The position numbers and the translations under genes were made by a program. The notes below the pieces were generated by a model. The model saw only the letters and a list, made by a program, of their open reading frames with translations, had not been told where the DNA came from and did not search any database. Source: Cystobacter fuscus DSM 2262 (lineage in GTDB: Bacteria > Myxococcota > Myxococcia > Myxococcales > Myxococcaceae). Taken from it: a stretch of 64,000 nucleotides of DNA. The stretch is from NCBI RefSeq assembly GCF_000335475.2, contig NZ_ANAH02000001.1, forward strand, positions 1 to 64,000, in the 5' to 3' direction. Of this stretch, positions 8,501-15,307 are shown one piece after another. Numbering within the stretch: position 1 is the first letter of the stretch; each line of letters opens with the position of its first letter.

Positions 8501-8881
8501 GCGGGCGCGGCGATCCCCGGGGAACTCCTTGACGAGGGACTGGAGCGTCTCGATGGCGCGGGACTTCTGACCCACCCGGCGCAGCACCCGGGCGAGCTGG
8601 AGCCGCACGGCACGGCGGGTGTCGCCGCGGGTGGAGGGGAGCGAGGAGGACAGGAGCGCGATGGCGGCGGCCTCGGTTCCCGCGAGTTGCGAGAAGGCGA
8701 CGAGCACGGCGGCCAGGCGCGGCGACATGGGCAGGACGCGGCTGGCGCGCACCATCTCGCCAAAGGCCCGCGCCGCGAGACCCTCGCGCAGCAGTCGGGC
8801 GGCGCTCTGGCGGTGCCGCTCGACGGGATCGAGCCCCTCGGCCCCCTCGCGGGAGCCCTTACCGTTTCTCACGCCAGCCAT
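5519..8881 (-). CDS. Large TPR-type repeat protein
   Basis: The 1120-aa product has several distinct parts. Residues about 15-140 form TPR-like helices (ARLLREGLAARAFGEMVRAS, ARVLRRVGQKSRAIETLQSL). About 140-290 is low-complexity, rich in Pro, Glu and Ser. About 300-660 forms a long TPR array (QAWRELAQFYLARADSAEEL, ADFEACLALAPQSLPALIGL, ALAELRQAVRFEPGHKEAWL). A second Pro/Ala-rich linker covers about 670-800. The last 300 residues form a helical domain seen, as far as I recall, only in related myxobacterial proteins. No signal peptide or membrane segment is visible, so it is probably a cytoplasmic scaffold. It is separated by about 100 bp from hutG and 37 bp from the rluA-type gene. The function is unknown. 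Confidence 0.85.
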   Translation of the reverse strand: MAGVRNGKGSREGAEGLDPVERHRQSAARLLREGLAARAFGEMVRASRVLPMSPRLAAVLVAFSQLAGTEAAAIALLSSSLPSTRGDTRRAVRLQLARVLRRVGQKSRAIETLQSLVKEFPGDRRARRLLELLSGRAPTTPRPPRSEGTPPGGFVVPPAPPAAGSPPIFSETLMFGATSWEEEDEHTQENPVPPDARFSPRASSVDDRHGTPLETRSPWARQEEEITSEASGLPFSTDAAPPSSPREDSEGAAFSHRRMTLDVTDDLPLDEDDAPARPAAPPPAALRSGPPVPWGQDDETGPSIPRVRRREQPEDPRLEAQLIARQAWRELAQFYLARADSAEELSVRAEALTRLAELLENELHDGAEAARVYGQIVALTGDKSALAEQVRLLSQRSDGDDWAVRRVLDEAVQRASTPEARASAFLARGERLLSTGEEALARADFEACLALAPQSLPALIGLARCVSEPERPGAAERLRAVLTTMPRRAPLRAEGLRRLAELVSHPLGDARLAHWAWTEVLAENPGDAAAQEQLLELTRRLGDSEGLSRLLRASLAREPRGPVARKARLELVALQEAAGDRDAALAELRQAVRFEPGHKEAWLLLVERLIALGQNGEAAWALEHAATATEDDRERMSAWERLARFCRDVLGDAARAQVYANRADNLRASLAEPLPLPPEPVRAASTRPETTGTRSAVLVPPPISQSDVSASAPTVLEMPAVELPLPPAKPATSTSRTRSAVTPPPAASEPSAPPPSGDASPASAWEAPPGKMDPVRRRVKGAPEPLPLVPASPDVTVTRALATPLARSAPAPAPAESRPAAIERVRERPLDPAAYRELSAFFQSRGDQARGALMAEVSSALAGNREATVRFPRRPLTPEERAGLRHPGLRNPSGELLVAVGSALCRLFPTFGRAAGSSEPLLPDSGPGARAALEALQAVARMLDVPLPDVYLSEDDGPPFSLVHPGGPRVLVGRLAVRQVLPEPELRFFAGRALFCVSSDLLALRCLRKDQLLRAVAILGSVLREGSDFGPESRVVRDALHPRARERALGLLESAQREFDAAALAEAARHSANRAGLVAGGGPGPALAALRQLKSSEPECIELVRFSASERYLPLRALGA

Positions 8882-8918
8882 GGGGCGCGCAGTCTACACA
8901 CGATGGGGCCTCCGGTCG

Positions 8919-9872
8919 TCACTGTCCGCCAGGGGGCTCGGCGACGGGGATGGCACCCGAGGGAGCGAGGAGGCTCGCGGCCGAGAAGAACCGGGCGAGG
9001 TCCTCCGGCACGGGGGCCTCGAACCGGACCGGAGCCCCCGTGCGGGGGTGGGCCAGCTCCAGGGTGCGCGCATGCAGGAGGCACCGGGGAGCGGCGAGTC
9101 CGCCTGCTTGGGGTGCGCCGCCATAGCGGGAGTCCCCGAGAATGGGCGCGCCCAGGGCGGTCAGGTGCGCGCGCAACTGGTGGGTGCGTCCCGTCTGGGG
9201 CAACAGCTCCACCAGGAGGAAGTCCGAGCCGGTGAACAGCACCCGGTAGCCGGTGAGCGCGGGAATGCCGTTGGCGGCGCGGGTCGCCCGCCAGCGGCCC
9301 GGACGGGAGGGATCCTTCGACAGGGGCAGGTCGATGAACCCCTGGGCGGGCAGCGACACGGGGCCCACGGCGGCCAGGTAGCGCTTGCGGGCGTGGCCCT
9401 CGCGGAACTCCCCGGCGAGCGCGGCCGTCGCCTCGGGCGTCTTGCCGAACACCGTCACCCCGGAGGTTTCGCGATCCAACCGGTGCACCAGGCCCGCGGG
9501 GCGCCCCAGGTGCGTGCCCACCCAGTCCACGAGGCTGTCGCCCACGCGGCCCTCGGTGGGCTGCGCCGTCATGCCCGCCGGCTTGTCCACCGCGAGCAGC
9601 CGATCGTCCTCGTGGAGGATGCGCGGCTCGAGCCGGGGAGTGCTCGCGGCCGCGAGGGGACTCTGTCCGCCCTCCTCGAGCACGACCGTCACCACCTGCT
9701 CCGGCGTCAGCCGCGCCGCCGCGTCGCGGCTGCGGCGTCCGCCCACGTACACCGCTCCCACGCCCACGAGCCGCTCCACCTCCTCGCGCGGCAGGCCCAG
9801 CACTCCGGCCAGCACCTCGCCCAGGGGGCGGCCCACGTGAAGGGTCTCGACTCGGAAGGTGCGGCGCTTCAT
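8919..9872 (-). CDS. RluA-family pseudouridine synthase
   Basis: This 317-aa protein should isomerise specific uridines in RNA to pseudouridine. Residues 12-65 look like an S4-type RNA-binding lead. The RluA motif I stretch is LLAVDKPAGMTAQ (residues 92-104), and the catalytic Asp is in HRLDRETSG (Asp133). The later segment LLPQTGRTHQLRAHL is the conserved RTHQ motif. The ATG at 9872 was chosen because the frame above it overlaps the divergent hemerythrin gene and is not protein-like. Which RNA position it modifies (23S or tRNA) cannot be read from the sequence. Confidence 0.9.
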   Translation of the reverse strand: MKRRTFRVETLHVGRPLGEVLAGVLGLPREEVERLVGVGAVYVGGRRSRDAAARLTPEQVVTVVLEEGGQSPLAAASTPRLEPRILHEDDRLLAVDKPAGMTAQPTEGRVGDSLVDWVGTHLGRPAGLVHRLDRETSGVTVFGKTPEATAALAGEFREGHARKRYLAAVGPVSLPAQGFIDLPLSKDPSRPGRWRATRAANGIPALTGYRVLFTGSDFLLVELLPQTGRTHQLRAHLTALGAPILGDSRYGGAPQAGGLAAPRCLLHARTLELAHPRTGAPVRFEAPVPEDLARFFSAASLLAPSGAIPVAEPPGGQ

Positions 9873-10031
9873 GGAAGGAGTCCTCGGGGCTCGGCGGAAA
9901 CGGCCCCCGGGCGCGTATCTCCTGGGCGCTCGCGGTTCAAGTCCTCCGCAACTGGCAATGCGACGGCGGGACGAGTGCCCCCCCGCGTCTTCCGCCCAGG
10001 AACCAACATCTTGGAGTGAAGGAGTATGGGA

Positions 10032-10133
10032 ATGAACAAGGCCTCCCGGAATTCGGATTGTCAGACACTTCCGGCGGCGCGGCGAGGACTCATCCTGTCC
10101 ACCCATGAACGCACTCAAGCTGCTCAAGAATGA
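10032..10133 (+). CDS. Possible 33-aa leader ORF
   Basis: The ATG at 10032 has AAGGAG 7 nt upstream, the best Shine-Dalgarno sequence in this interval. The frame encodes 33 residues (MNKASRNSDCQTLPAARRG...) and its stop at 10131 lies 29 bp inside the hemerythrin gene, which itself lacks a close Shine-Dalgarno sequence. Translational coupling is possible. The peptide has no family I recognise and may be spurious. Confidence 0.25.
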   Translation: MNKASRNSDCQTLPAARRGLILSTHERTQAAQE

Positions 10134-10803
10134 TCACCGCGCGGTGGAAGCCCTTTTCAAACAGTTCGAGAAGGCGGGCGACAAGGCATTCAAGGAGAAG
10201 CAGGAGATCGCCCGGAAGATCGTGAAGGAGTTGGCCATCCACGCCTCCATCGAGGAGCAGTTGCTCTACCCCGCCGCGCGCGCGCGTGACGAGCGGTTGG
10301 AGGATCAGGTGCTCGAGGCGCTCGAGGAGCACCACGTGGCGAAGTGGACGCTCGATGAGATCGATCGCATGTCGCCCGAGGACGAGCGCTTCGATGCGAA
10401 GGTCACCGTGCTCATGGAGAGCATCCGCCACCATGTGAAGGAAGAGGAGACCGAGCTGTTTCCCAAGCTCGAGCGGCTGATGGGCAAGGCGGAACTCAAT
10501 GCGCTCGGCGCGGCCCTGGAGCAGGCGAAGACCCTCGCGCCGACGCGCCCGCACCCGATGTCGCCCGACACGCCGCCCGGCAACATCATCTCCGATGCGC
10601 TCGCGAAGATCCTCGACATGGGCCGCGACGCGGCGCGTGAGGTGGGCCGCCGGGCGGGCAAGGTGGCCACCCAGATGGTGAACCGGGCCAAGAACCCGAG
10701 AGGGGCGGCGAAGGCCAGCGGCGGCACGGCGAAGCGCGTGGCCACGGCCAAGCGCTCGGCCGCGGCCAAGCGAGGGGCCCGGCGGACCTCGGCGGCTCGC
10801 TAG
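10105..10803 (+). CDS. Hemerythrin HHE-domain protein with basic tail
   Basis: The 232-aa protein has an N-terminal HHE four-helix bundle (residues 1-135) that would bind a di-iron centre. Likely ligands are His11 (NDHRAV), His46 and Glu50 (HASIEEQ), His76/77 and His109/110 with the following Glu residues (HHVKEEE). Such domains sense or carry oxygen or NO, or protect iron centres. Residues 155-190 form an amphipathic segment, and 190-232 is an Ala/Lys/Arg-rich tail (AKRVATAKRSAAAKRG) resembling histone-H1-like DNA-binding tails. The combination suggests possible nucleoid association, which is inference. It is monocistronic, with a hairpin downstream. Confidence 0.88.
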   Translation: MNALKLLKNDHRAVEALFKQFEKAGDKAFKEKQEIARKIVKELAIHASIEEQLLYPAARARDERLEDQVLEALEEHHVAKWTLDEIDRMSPEDERFDAKVTVLMESIRHHVKEEETELFPKLERLMGKAELNALGAALEQAKTLAPTRPHPMSPDTPPGNIISDALAKILDMGRDAAREVGRRAGKVATQMVNRAKNPRGAAKASGGTAKRVATAKRSAAAKRGARRTSAAR

Positions 10804-10844
10804 GACAACACCCTCGGAGGGGTGGGGAAGGCAGACATCCGGAG

Positions 10845-10864
10845 CGGGCGGGGAATCCCGCCCG
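10845..10864. terminator. GC-rich hairpin after the hemerythrin gene
   Basis: CGGGCGGG and CCCGCCCG form a perfect 8-bp stem with the loop GAAT, 41 bp after the hemerythrin stop. There is no T-tract, but the position and stability fit a high-GC terminator. The rest of 10804-11053 shows no gene. Confidence 0.5.
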
Positions 10865-11053
10865 AGACATCCCGGATAAAAAGCACTTGCGGGCATGCCT
10901 GTCTTTCGCTCATTGTTCCCCGCACAGGTGCCGAGGGGCGCCTGTACCCTCCAAGACGACGTCACCCTCGCTTCACCGGTAGTCTGGTCCGTTCAGCTCA
11001 AGTTCCTGTCACGGTCCTCTCCAGGGTAAGGGGCCGCCTCCGAGGGACTTGCC

Positions 11054-11614
11054 ATGCGTACCGCATCCTCCGCCGCTCCCCTGCCCCTGCGCGAGTGCAA
11101 GATTCGAGCATCGCTCCTGCTCAAGAGCCTGCTCGGTGCCGACGCGTCGAGCGCGACGCGGGCCGCGCAGCGGCTGTGCACCCTGCCCGACTACGCGGGG
11201 CTGAGCCCGGACGAGCTGCTCGCGCGCCGGGAGCAGGTGAGCCACAAGCACGCGCTCGCCGTCATCGCGCGTGAGCAGGGCCATGCCTCGTGGCGCGAGT
11301 TGAAGCACGCGCGCGAGACGGCTCCGCGGCGCTTCGACCCGGAAGCCTTCTTCACCCGGGAGGGGGGCGGCGACCTCAAGCGCTGGTTCTCCACCTACGC
11401 CCAGGCACGCGAGTCCCTGCTCGCGCACGGCGGCTGGCTCTTTCCCTTCCGCCAGCAGTTCTTCGTCTGCGAGCACACCTTCCTGCGCGCGCTCGGCGTG
11501 GACGCCACGGACCCGGACTGGCAGCGCATCGGCTTCAACTGGGTGGAGCCGGCGGACGACGCCGCGCGGGCCCGGCTGGAGTCCAAGCTCATCGCCCTCG
11601 GCTACACGCGCTGA
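11054..11614 (+). CDS. Hypothetical protein
   Basis: The product is 186 aa, cytoplasmic by appearance, with no signal or membrane segment. The N-terminal half is helical (KIRASLLLKSLLGADAS, then ARREQVSHKHALAVIAREQG followed by HASWRELKHARE). The second half has aromatic-rich strands (GGWLFPFRQQFFVCEH and WQRIGFNWVEPAD). The HALAVIAREQGHASWRELK segment recurs, as far as I recall, in uncharacterised proteins of myxobacteria and actinobacteria with no assigned function. The ATG at 11054 has GAGGGAC about 10 nt upstream. The next gene starts 41 bp after the stop on the same strand. Confidence 0.78.
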   Translation: MRTASSAAPLPLRECKIRASLLLKSLLGADASSATRAAQRLCTLPDYAGLSPDELLARREQVSHKHALAVIAREQGHASWRELKHARETAPRRFDPEAFFTREGGGDLKRWFSTYAQARESLLAHGGWLFPFRQQFFVCEHTFLRALGVDATDPDWQRIGFNWVEPADDAARARLESKLIALGYTR

Positions 11615-11655
11615 AGCACGCGCGCGCCCTTCAACCCCCACCCGAAAGCCTCCTC

Positions 11656-12063
11656 ATGTCCTCGAACGATTCCTCCGTCCCGAGCGGTGCGTCGTCGCGC
11701 CGTTCGGAATTGAAGCGTGCCTACAAGGAAAAGCCCCCCGCCATGGGCGTGTTCGCCGTGCGCAACCACCCCGAGGGCAAGGTGCTGGTGGGCTCGAGCC
11801 TCAACCTGCCCGGAGCACTCAACCGCCTGCGCTTCGAGCTGATGCACCTCGGCCACCGCAAGTTCCCCGCCCTGCAGGAGGACTGGAACCGGCTCGGCGC
11901 CGACGCCTTCTCCTTCGAGGTGCTCGACGTCCTGGAGCCACCGGAGGAGCCGGGCACGGACCTCGGCGAGGAACTGCGCGTCCTGGAAGCACTCTGGATG
12001 GAGCGGCTGCGCCCCTACGGCGAGGCTGGCTACCACCCTCCGCCCGAACCGTCCGCTTCGTGA
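11656..12063 (+). CDS. GIY-YIG nuclease family protein
   Basis: The product is 135 aa. After a 25-residue Ser-rich lead and KRAYKEK, the segment MGVFAVRNHPEGKVLVGSS replaces the GIY...YIG pair by GVF and LVG, and is followed by LNLPGALNRLRFEL. This is how divergent, possibly non-catalytic single-domain GIY-YIG proteins of this size look. Residues about 75-90 (DWNRLGADAFSFEVLDVL) match the usual second half, and LEALWMERLRPYG carries the conserved Glu region. The ATG at 11656 was chosen over upstream in-frame codons that would overlap the preceding gene. A DNA substrate role is inferred from the fold only. Confidence 0.8.
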   Translation: MSSNDSSVPSGASSRRSELKRAYKEKPPAMGVFAVRNHPEGKVLVGSSLNLPGALNRLRFELMHLGHRKFPALQEDWNRLGADAFSFEVLDVLEPPEEPGTDLGEELRVLEALWMERLRPYGEAGYHPPPEPSAS

Positions 12064-12116
12064 TTTCTCCGCCGTGGGATTGGAGCCCAGAGGCTCCAGC
12101 TCACCCGGAAGGAGTC

Positions 12117-12482
12117 CTACCGGCTCAGCTCTTCTGGCAGGGGAGTCCGGATGAACTTCAGTTCGTGCAGGGCCTGGATGACGGTGAACCCCTGACCGGC
12201 GATGCTGACCAACTCGCCATCCCGAGCCTCTCCACTGACGAGCCATGCGTCCGCGTCCGCCCGGGTCGGGAAGACATGCGCGGCAACCACGGGCCGGTGG
12301 GTGAAGAAGCGCTGGAAATAATCCCGGTACTCCTCCAGCTTCTGGATGTCTCGAACGTAGAGCAAGGCGACCGCGGCGATCCGCAGCGCTTCATCTTCCG
12401 GTGAGCCCTCCGTGAATCCATTGTTCACGGTTCCCAGCGTTTCCAACACGGCGTCGAGATTGAAGTTCGGGTTATAGGGCAT
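12117..12482 (-). CDS. Small partner protein of the SitA-like lipoprotein
   Basis: The product is a 121-aa soluble protein from ATG 12482; a GTG at 12488 would add two residues. It is rich in helices (LRIAAVALLYVRDIQKLEEY) with a strand-like end (AGQGFTVIQALHELKFIR) and contains no Cys. It starts 12 nt after the stop of the cysteine-rich lipoprotein. In myxobacteria such short genes directly downstream of polymorphic lipoproteins usually encode immunity proteins, so an immunity role is a reasonable inference. The sequence itself does not prove it, and the double-CXXCG motif of the known SitI6 family is absent. Confidence 0.65.
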   Translation of the reverse strand: MPYNPNFNLDAVLETLGTVNNGFTEGSPEDEALRIAAVALLYVRDIQKLEEYRDYFQRFFTHRPVVAAHVFPTRADADAWLVSGEARDGELVSIAGQGFTVIQALHELKFIRTPLPEELSR

Positions 12483-12494
12483 GGGCACACCAGC

Positions 12495-12959
12495 TCAGAG
12501 CGCAAGAGGCGCCAGGATCAAGGAACCAAAACCACCTGTCGTCACGACGAAGGCCGTACCGGCAATGATGACAACGGTGCCAAGCGCCACCTCGGCCTTG
12601 TGATTCTTGATCCATTCGACGGCCTCATCCGCACGAGAGAACTTCAATTCTCCTGATTTCTTTTCGTTGGACCTCTCGCATTCGATGTACAGCTCGCGGC
12701 ATTTCCGGGTGCAATGTTCGTGAAGCCAACCATCTCTCTTCGTGTGCGGATAGGGGAGCGGATCGGCGTTCCAGCAATCGGAAAAGCAGGTGTTCTGCTC
12801 CGCATCGCAATCACGGAAACCGGACCCACCCGTGCCGAGCGAAGAGCCAACGCCTCCAGCATCCTCGGCAATCACGTAGACCCGAGCCGATGGTGGCCGG
12901 GAGTGGGCACATCCAGACATCAGCACACTGGCAATCAACAGCAAAACAAATCGCGGCAT
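12495..12959 (-). CDS. SitA-like cysteine-rich lipoprotein (TIGR02269 type)
   Basis: From ATG 12959 (AGGGGGGG 3-5 nt upstream) the product is 154 aa; an ATG at 12980 would add seven residues. The lead MPRFVLLLIASVLMSGC is a lipoprotein signal peptide with the lipobox LMSGC. The mature part has a six-cysteine module (DCDAEQNTCFSDCWN ... HCTRKCRELYIEC) and then EAVEWIKNHKAEVALGTVV with a long hydrophobic end. This layout recalls the TIGR02269 family of paralogous myxobacterial lipoproteins, which I remember being linked to SitA toxins delivered by TraAB outer-membrane exchange. In those proteins a variable toxin domain follows the hydrophobic segment. Here the protein stops after APLAL, so the toxin part is absent or never existed. 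Confidence 0.7.
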   Translation of the reverse strand: MPRFVLLLIASVLMSGCAHSRPPSARVYVIAEDAGGVGSSLGTGGSGFRDCDAEQNTCFSDCWNADPLPYPHTKRDGWLHEHCTRKCRELYIECERSNEKKSGELKFSRADEAVEWIKNHKAEVALGTVVIIAGTAFVVTTGGFGSLILAPLAL

Positions 12960-13152
12960 CCGCCCCCCCCTATCAGCCATGGATCCTTTCGCCAAGAATG
13001 TTTGCTCGCGAGCAAAGAGAACAAGGTGCCTGGGCTCGTCGCCAGCGTCTACCCCACGGCGTTCGGAGTGTTCCGTCCATGACCAGAATGTCCATGCGGC
13101 CCAACGAGGGCGCCCATGGCAAAGGCCCATGCCGGACCCTCGCCGCTGGAGT

Positions 13153-14685
13153 ATGAGAAGGGGCATGGACCGTCCCCTTCCCCTTCTGCGCGAGAACCTG
13201 GACGACTTCCTCGCCGCCCTGGCCACCTCCGCCTGGCGCTCGGCCGCGGGCCGCCCCCAGGACTCCTCCCTCCGCGAGCTCTATGAGGACTCGCCGGAGA
13301 TCGCCTCCGCCGAGGCCTTCGCCGCCGCCACCGAGGCCGTTCCCAAGGCCCAGGCCAAGGGAGACCTGCTCGCCGTGCGCCGCCTGCGGCTGCTGCGCGA
13401 CTTCATCGCCACCCAGGTCGAGGAAGCCCTCGCCGCCCCCGAGGCCGAGGCCGTGGCCCGGCTCGAGACCCGCTCGAGCCTCCCCGTGGACGATGGGACG
13501 CTCTCCTTCGGAGAAGTGCTCGGACAGATTCCCCTCGAGGGCAATCGCACCCGGCGCACCGTGCTCGAGAACGCCGCGGGCGGCTTCCTCTGGGACAACC
13601 GCGGCCGCTATGGCGCCCGCCACGAGGCCACCTTCCGCGTCGCCGAGAAGCTCGGCGCCCCGAGCTACCTCGCCCTGCGCGAGGACGTCTCCGGCATCGC
13701 GCTCCAGCCGCTCGCCGAGGCCGCCGCCCGGACGCTGCGCGCCACCGAGGATGCCTACCGGGACGTGCTCTCCTACGTGCTCAAGAAGGTGGAGCCCACG
13801 CTGCGACCGCTGCCCACGGGCAACGCGCGACGGCATGACCTGCGCGCCGCCACCCAGGTGCCCTGGATGCACGCCTTCTTCCGGCGCGAGGACGGGCTGC
13901 CCGCCGTCATCCGCTGGCTCGGTGAGTGGGGCTTCCACCCGTCCGCCGAAGGCCGCATCCGCCTGGACGACGAGGCGCGGCCCGGCAAGGCGGCGCGCCC
14001 CATCACCGCCGCGGTGCGCGTGCCGGGCGAGGTGCGCCTGGTGCTCCAGCGCCACGCGGGGCTCGACGCCCTGGGCAGCCTGCTGCACGAGTACGGACAC
14101 GCGCTGCACCACGCCCACGTGTCGGAGCAACTCCCGCTGGAGCTGCGCCGCCTGGGCGACGCCTCGGTGACGGAGGGCTTCGCCACCCTCTTCGAGCGGC
14201 TGCTCATGGACGAGGAGTGGCTCAAGCGCTACGCGGGCCTGCCCACGGCACCCGCGCGCGACGCGGCCCGCATGGCGGCCTTCCAGGCGCTCACCGTGTT
14301 GCGCCGGCACTGCGCCCGGCTCGCCTACGAGCTGTCGCTGCGCACCAGCGGGCCCTCCACCGAGCGCGCCGAGGAATACGTCGACACCCAGCGCCAGGCG
14401 CTCTTCGTCGAGCCCCACCGCGGCTTCTTCCTCTTCGACGTGGACCCGCAGCTGTACGTCACGCGCTACCTGCGCGGCTGGGCGCTGGAGGCGCGGCTCA
14501 CCCCGTTCCTCACCGGACGCTTCAACGAGGACTGGTGGCGCAACCCCTCCGCGCGCCAGTGGCTCCAGGGCCTCTTCGCCCGGGGTGGCACCGACGACGC
14601 CGAGACGCTCGCCCAGGAGATTTCAGGCAAGGAGATGGCGCTCCCCGAGGCGGGTGACCGCCTCGTGGCCCTGCTCAATCGCTGA
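13153..14685 (+). CDS. M3-type zinc metallopeptidase
   Basis: The product is 510 aa from ATG 13153 (GGAG immediately upstream); the ATG at 13165 is a possible alternative. The zinc motif HEYGH (residues 312-316, in LLHEYGHALHH) is the HExGH form typical of M3 oligopeptidases and related families. A Glu in SVTEGFATLFERL (about residue 341), 25 residues later, fits as the third ligand. Towards the C-terminus RYLRGWALEARLTPFL resembles the M3 substrate-closing helices. The length is shorter than PepF or Dcp (600-700 aa). No signal peptide is seen, so it is probably a cytoplasmic oligopeptidase. M32 or other HExGH families are less likely. Confidence 0.8.
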   Translation: MRRGMDRPLPLLRENLDDFLAALATSAWRSAAGRPQDSSLRELYEDSPEIASAEAFAAATEAVPKAQAKGDLLAVRRLRLLRDFIATQVEEALAAPEAEAVARLETRSSLPVDDGTLSFGEVLGQIPLEGNRTRRTVLENAAGGFLWDNRGRYGARHEATFRVAEKLGAPSYLALREDVSGIALQPLAEAAARTLRATEDAYRDVLSYVLKKVEPTLRPLPTGNARRHDLRAATQVPWMHAFFRREDGLPAVIRWLGEWGFHPSAEGRIRLDDEARPGKAARPITAAVRVPGEVRLVLQRHAGLDALGSLLHEYGHALHHAHVSEQLPLELRRLGDASVTEGFATLFERLLMDEEWLKRYAGLPTAPARDAARMAAFQALTVLRRHCARLAYELSLRTSGPSTERAEEYVDTQRQALFVEPHRGFFLFDVDPQLYVTRYLRGWALEARLTPFLTGRFNEDWWRNPSARQWLQGLFARGGTDDAETLAQEISGKEMALPEAGDRLVALLNR

Positions 14686-14719
14686 GCGCCTTCTCGGGAA
14701 TCCCCCCCTCGGGTACCGG

Positions 14720-15049
14720 CTACGGCTTCTTCTTCAGGGCGCGGACGATCTTCTCCTTCGTCGCCTTCGCGCTCGCGGCCGTCTGGGGCTTGTTGCTGGC
14801 CGTCTTCGTCTGGCCCGTGCGCTCGCGCATGGCCTTCATGAGCTGCATCTCGATGAGCAGCAGCTCATCGCCCAGCTCCTCGTTCTGGCCCGCGGCCCGC
14901 GGCAGCGGCGCGCTCTTGCTGGCGGCTCCGGCGCCGTGCCGCATGCGCAGCACCTTCTCCTCCTCGGGTGCCAGGGTCCGCGCCTTCTCCAGCGCTACCT
15001 TGACCTCCTTGGCCGTCACCGTGGTGCTACCGCTGACCTTGCGCTCCAT
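14720..15049 (-). CDS. Small protein with sigma-region-4-like motif
   Basis: From ATG 15049 (GGGAGTGG 2-3 nt upstream) the product is 109 aa. Residues 24-40 read RTLAPEEEKVLRMRHG, closely resembling the start of sigma-70 region 4 (LTPREEKVLRLRFG) just before its helix-turn-helix. However, the HTH itself does not follow; instead there is a charged segment with a helix (EELGDELLLIEMQLMKAMRE) and a Lys/Ala-rich tail. It might be an RNA-polymerase-associated or anti-sigma-like decoy, but that is inference from one motif. It is convergent with the peptidase gene (34-bp gap). Confidence 0.65.
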   Translation of the reverse strand: MERKVSGSTTVTAKEVKVALEKARTLAPEEEKVLRMRHGAGAASKSAPLPRAAGQNEELGDELLLIEMQLMKAMRERTGQTKTASNKPQTAASAKATKEKIVRALKKKP

Positions 15050-15307
15050 TTCCACTCCCTTGCGATCGACCCTGAACATCCGATCATGTCGGACGCGTCC
15101 GAGCCGCAACCGACGAGGATTGTAGAGATCGCAAGAGGAGGGTCAAATTTTCTTCCAACATCTCGGTGCCTGCCTGTAGCGAGGCACACGCCTGCCTACC
15201 TCGGGGCATGAGACCCGGGTCTGATTCCCAAGTCCAATTCCGGACAGGCACGCGTGGGAACAGCGGGGGGACAGCGGGTGGAGACAACGAGGCCCCCCCC
15301 GGCGGGA
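15050..15307. other. Intergenic region without recognised gene
   Basis: This 258-bp stretch separates the sigma-like small gene (starting leftward at 15049) from the stop of the lipoprotein gene at 15308. It includes an AT-richer patch (GGTCAAATTTTCTTCC near 15140) that may hold the promoter of the small gene, and two direct copies of GCCTGCCT. No ORF with protein-like composition is seen. Confidence 0.5.

Noticed and set aside
8919-10127. Longer start for the pseudouridine synthase reaching 10127
   Set aside because: It would overlap the divergent hemerythrin gene, and the extra residues are not protein-like.
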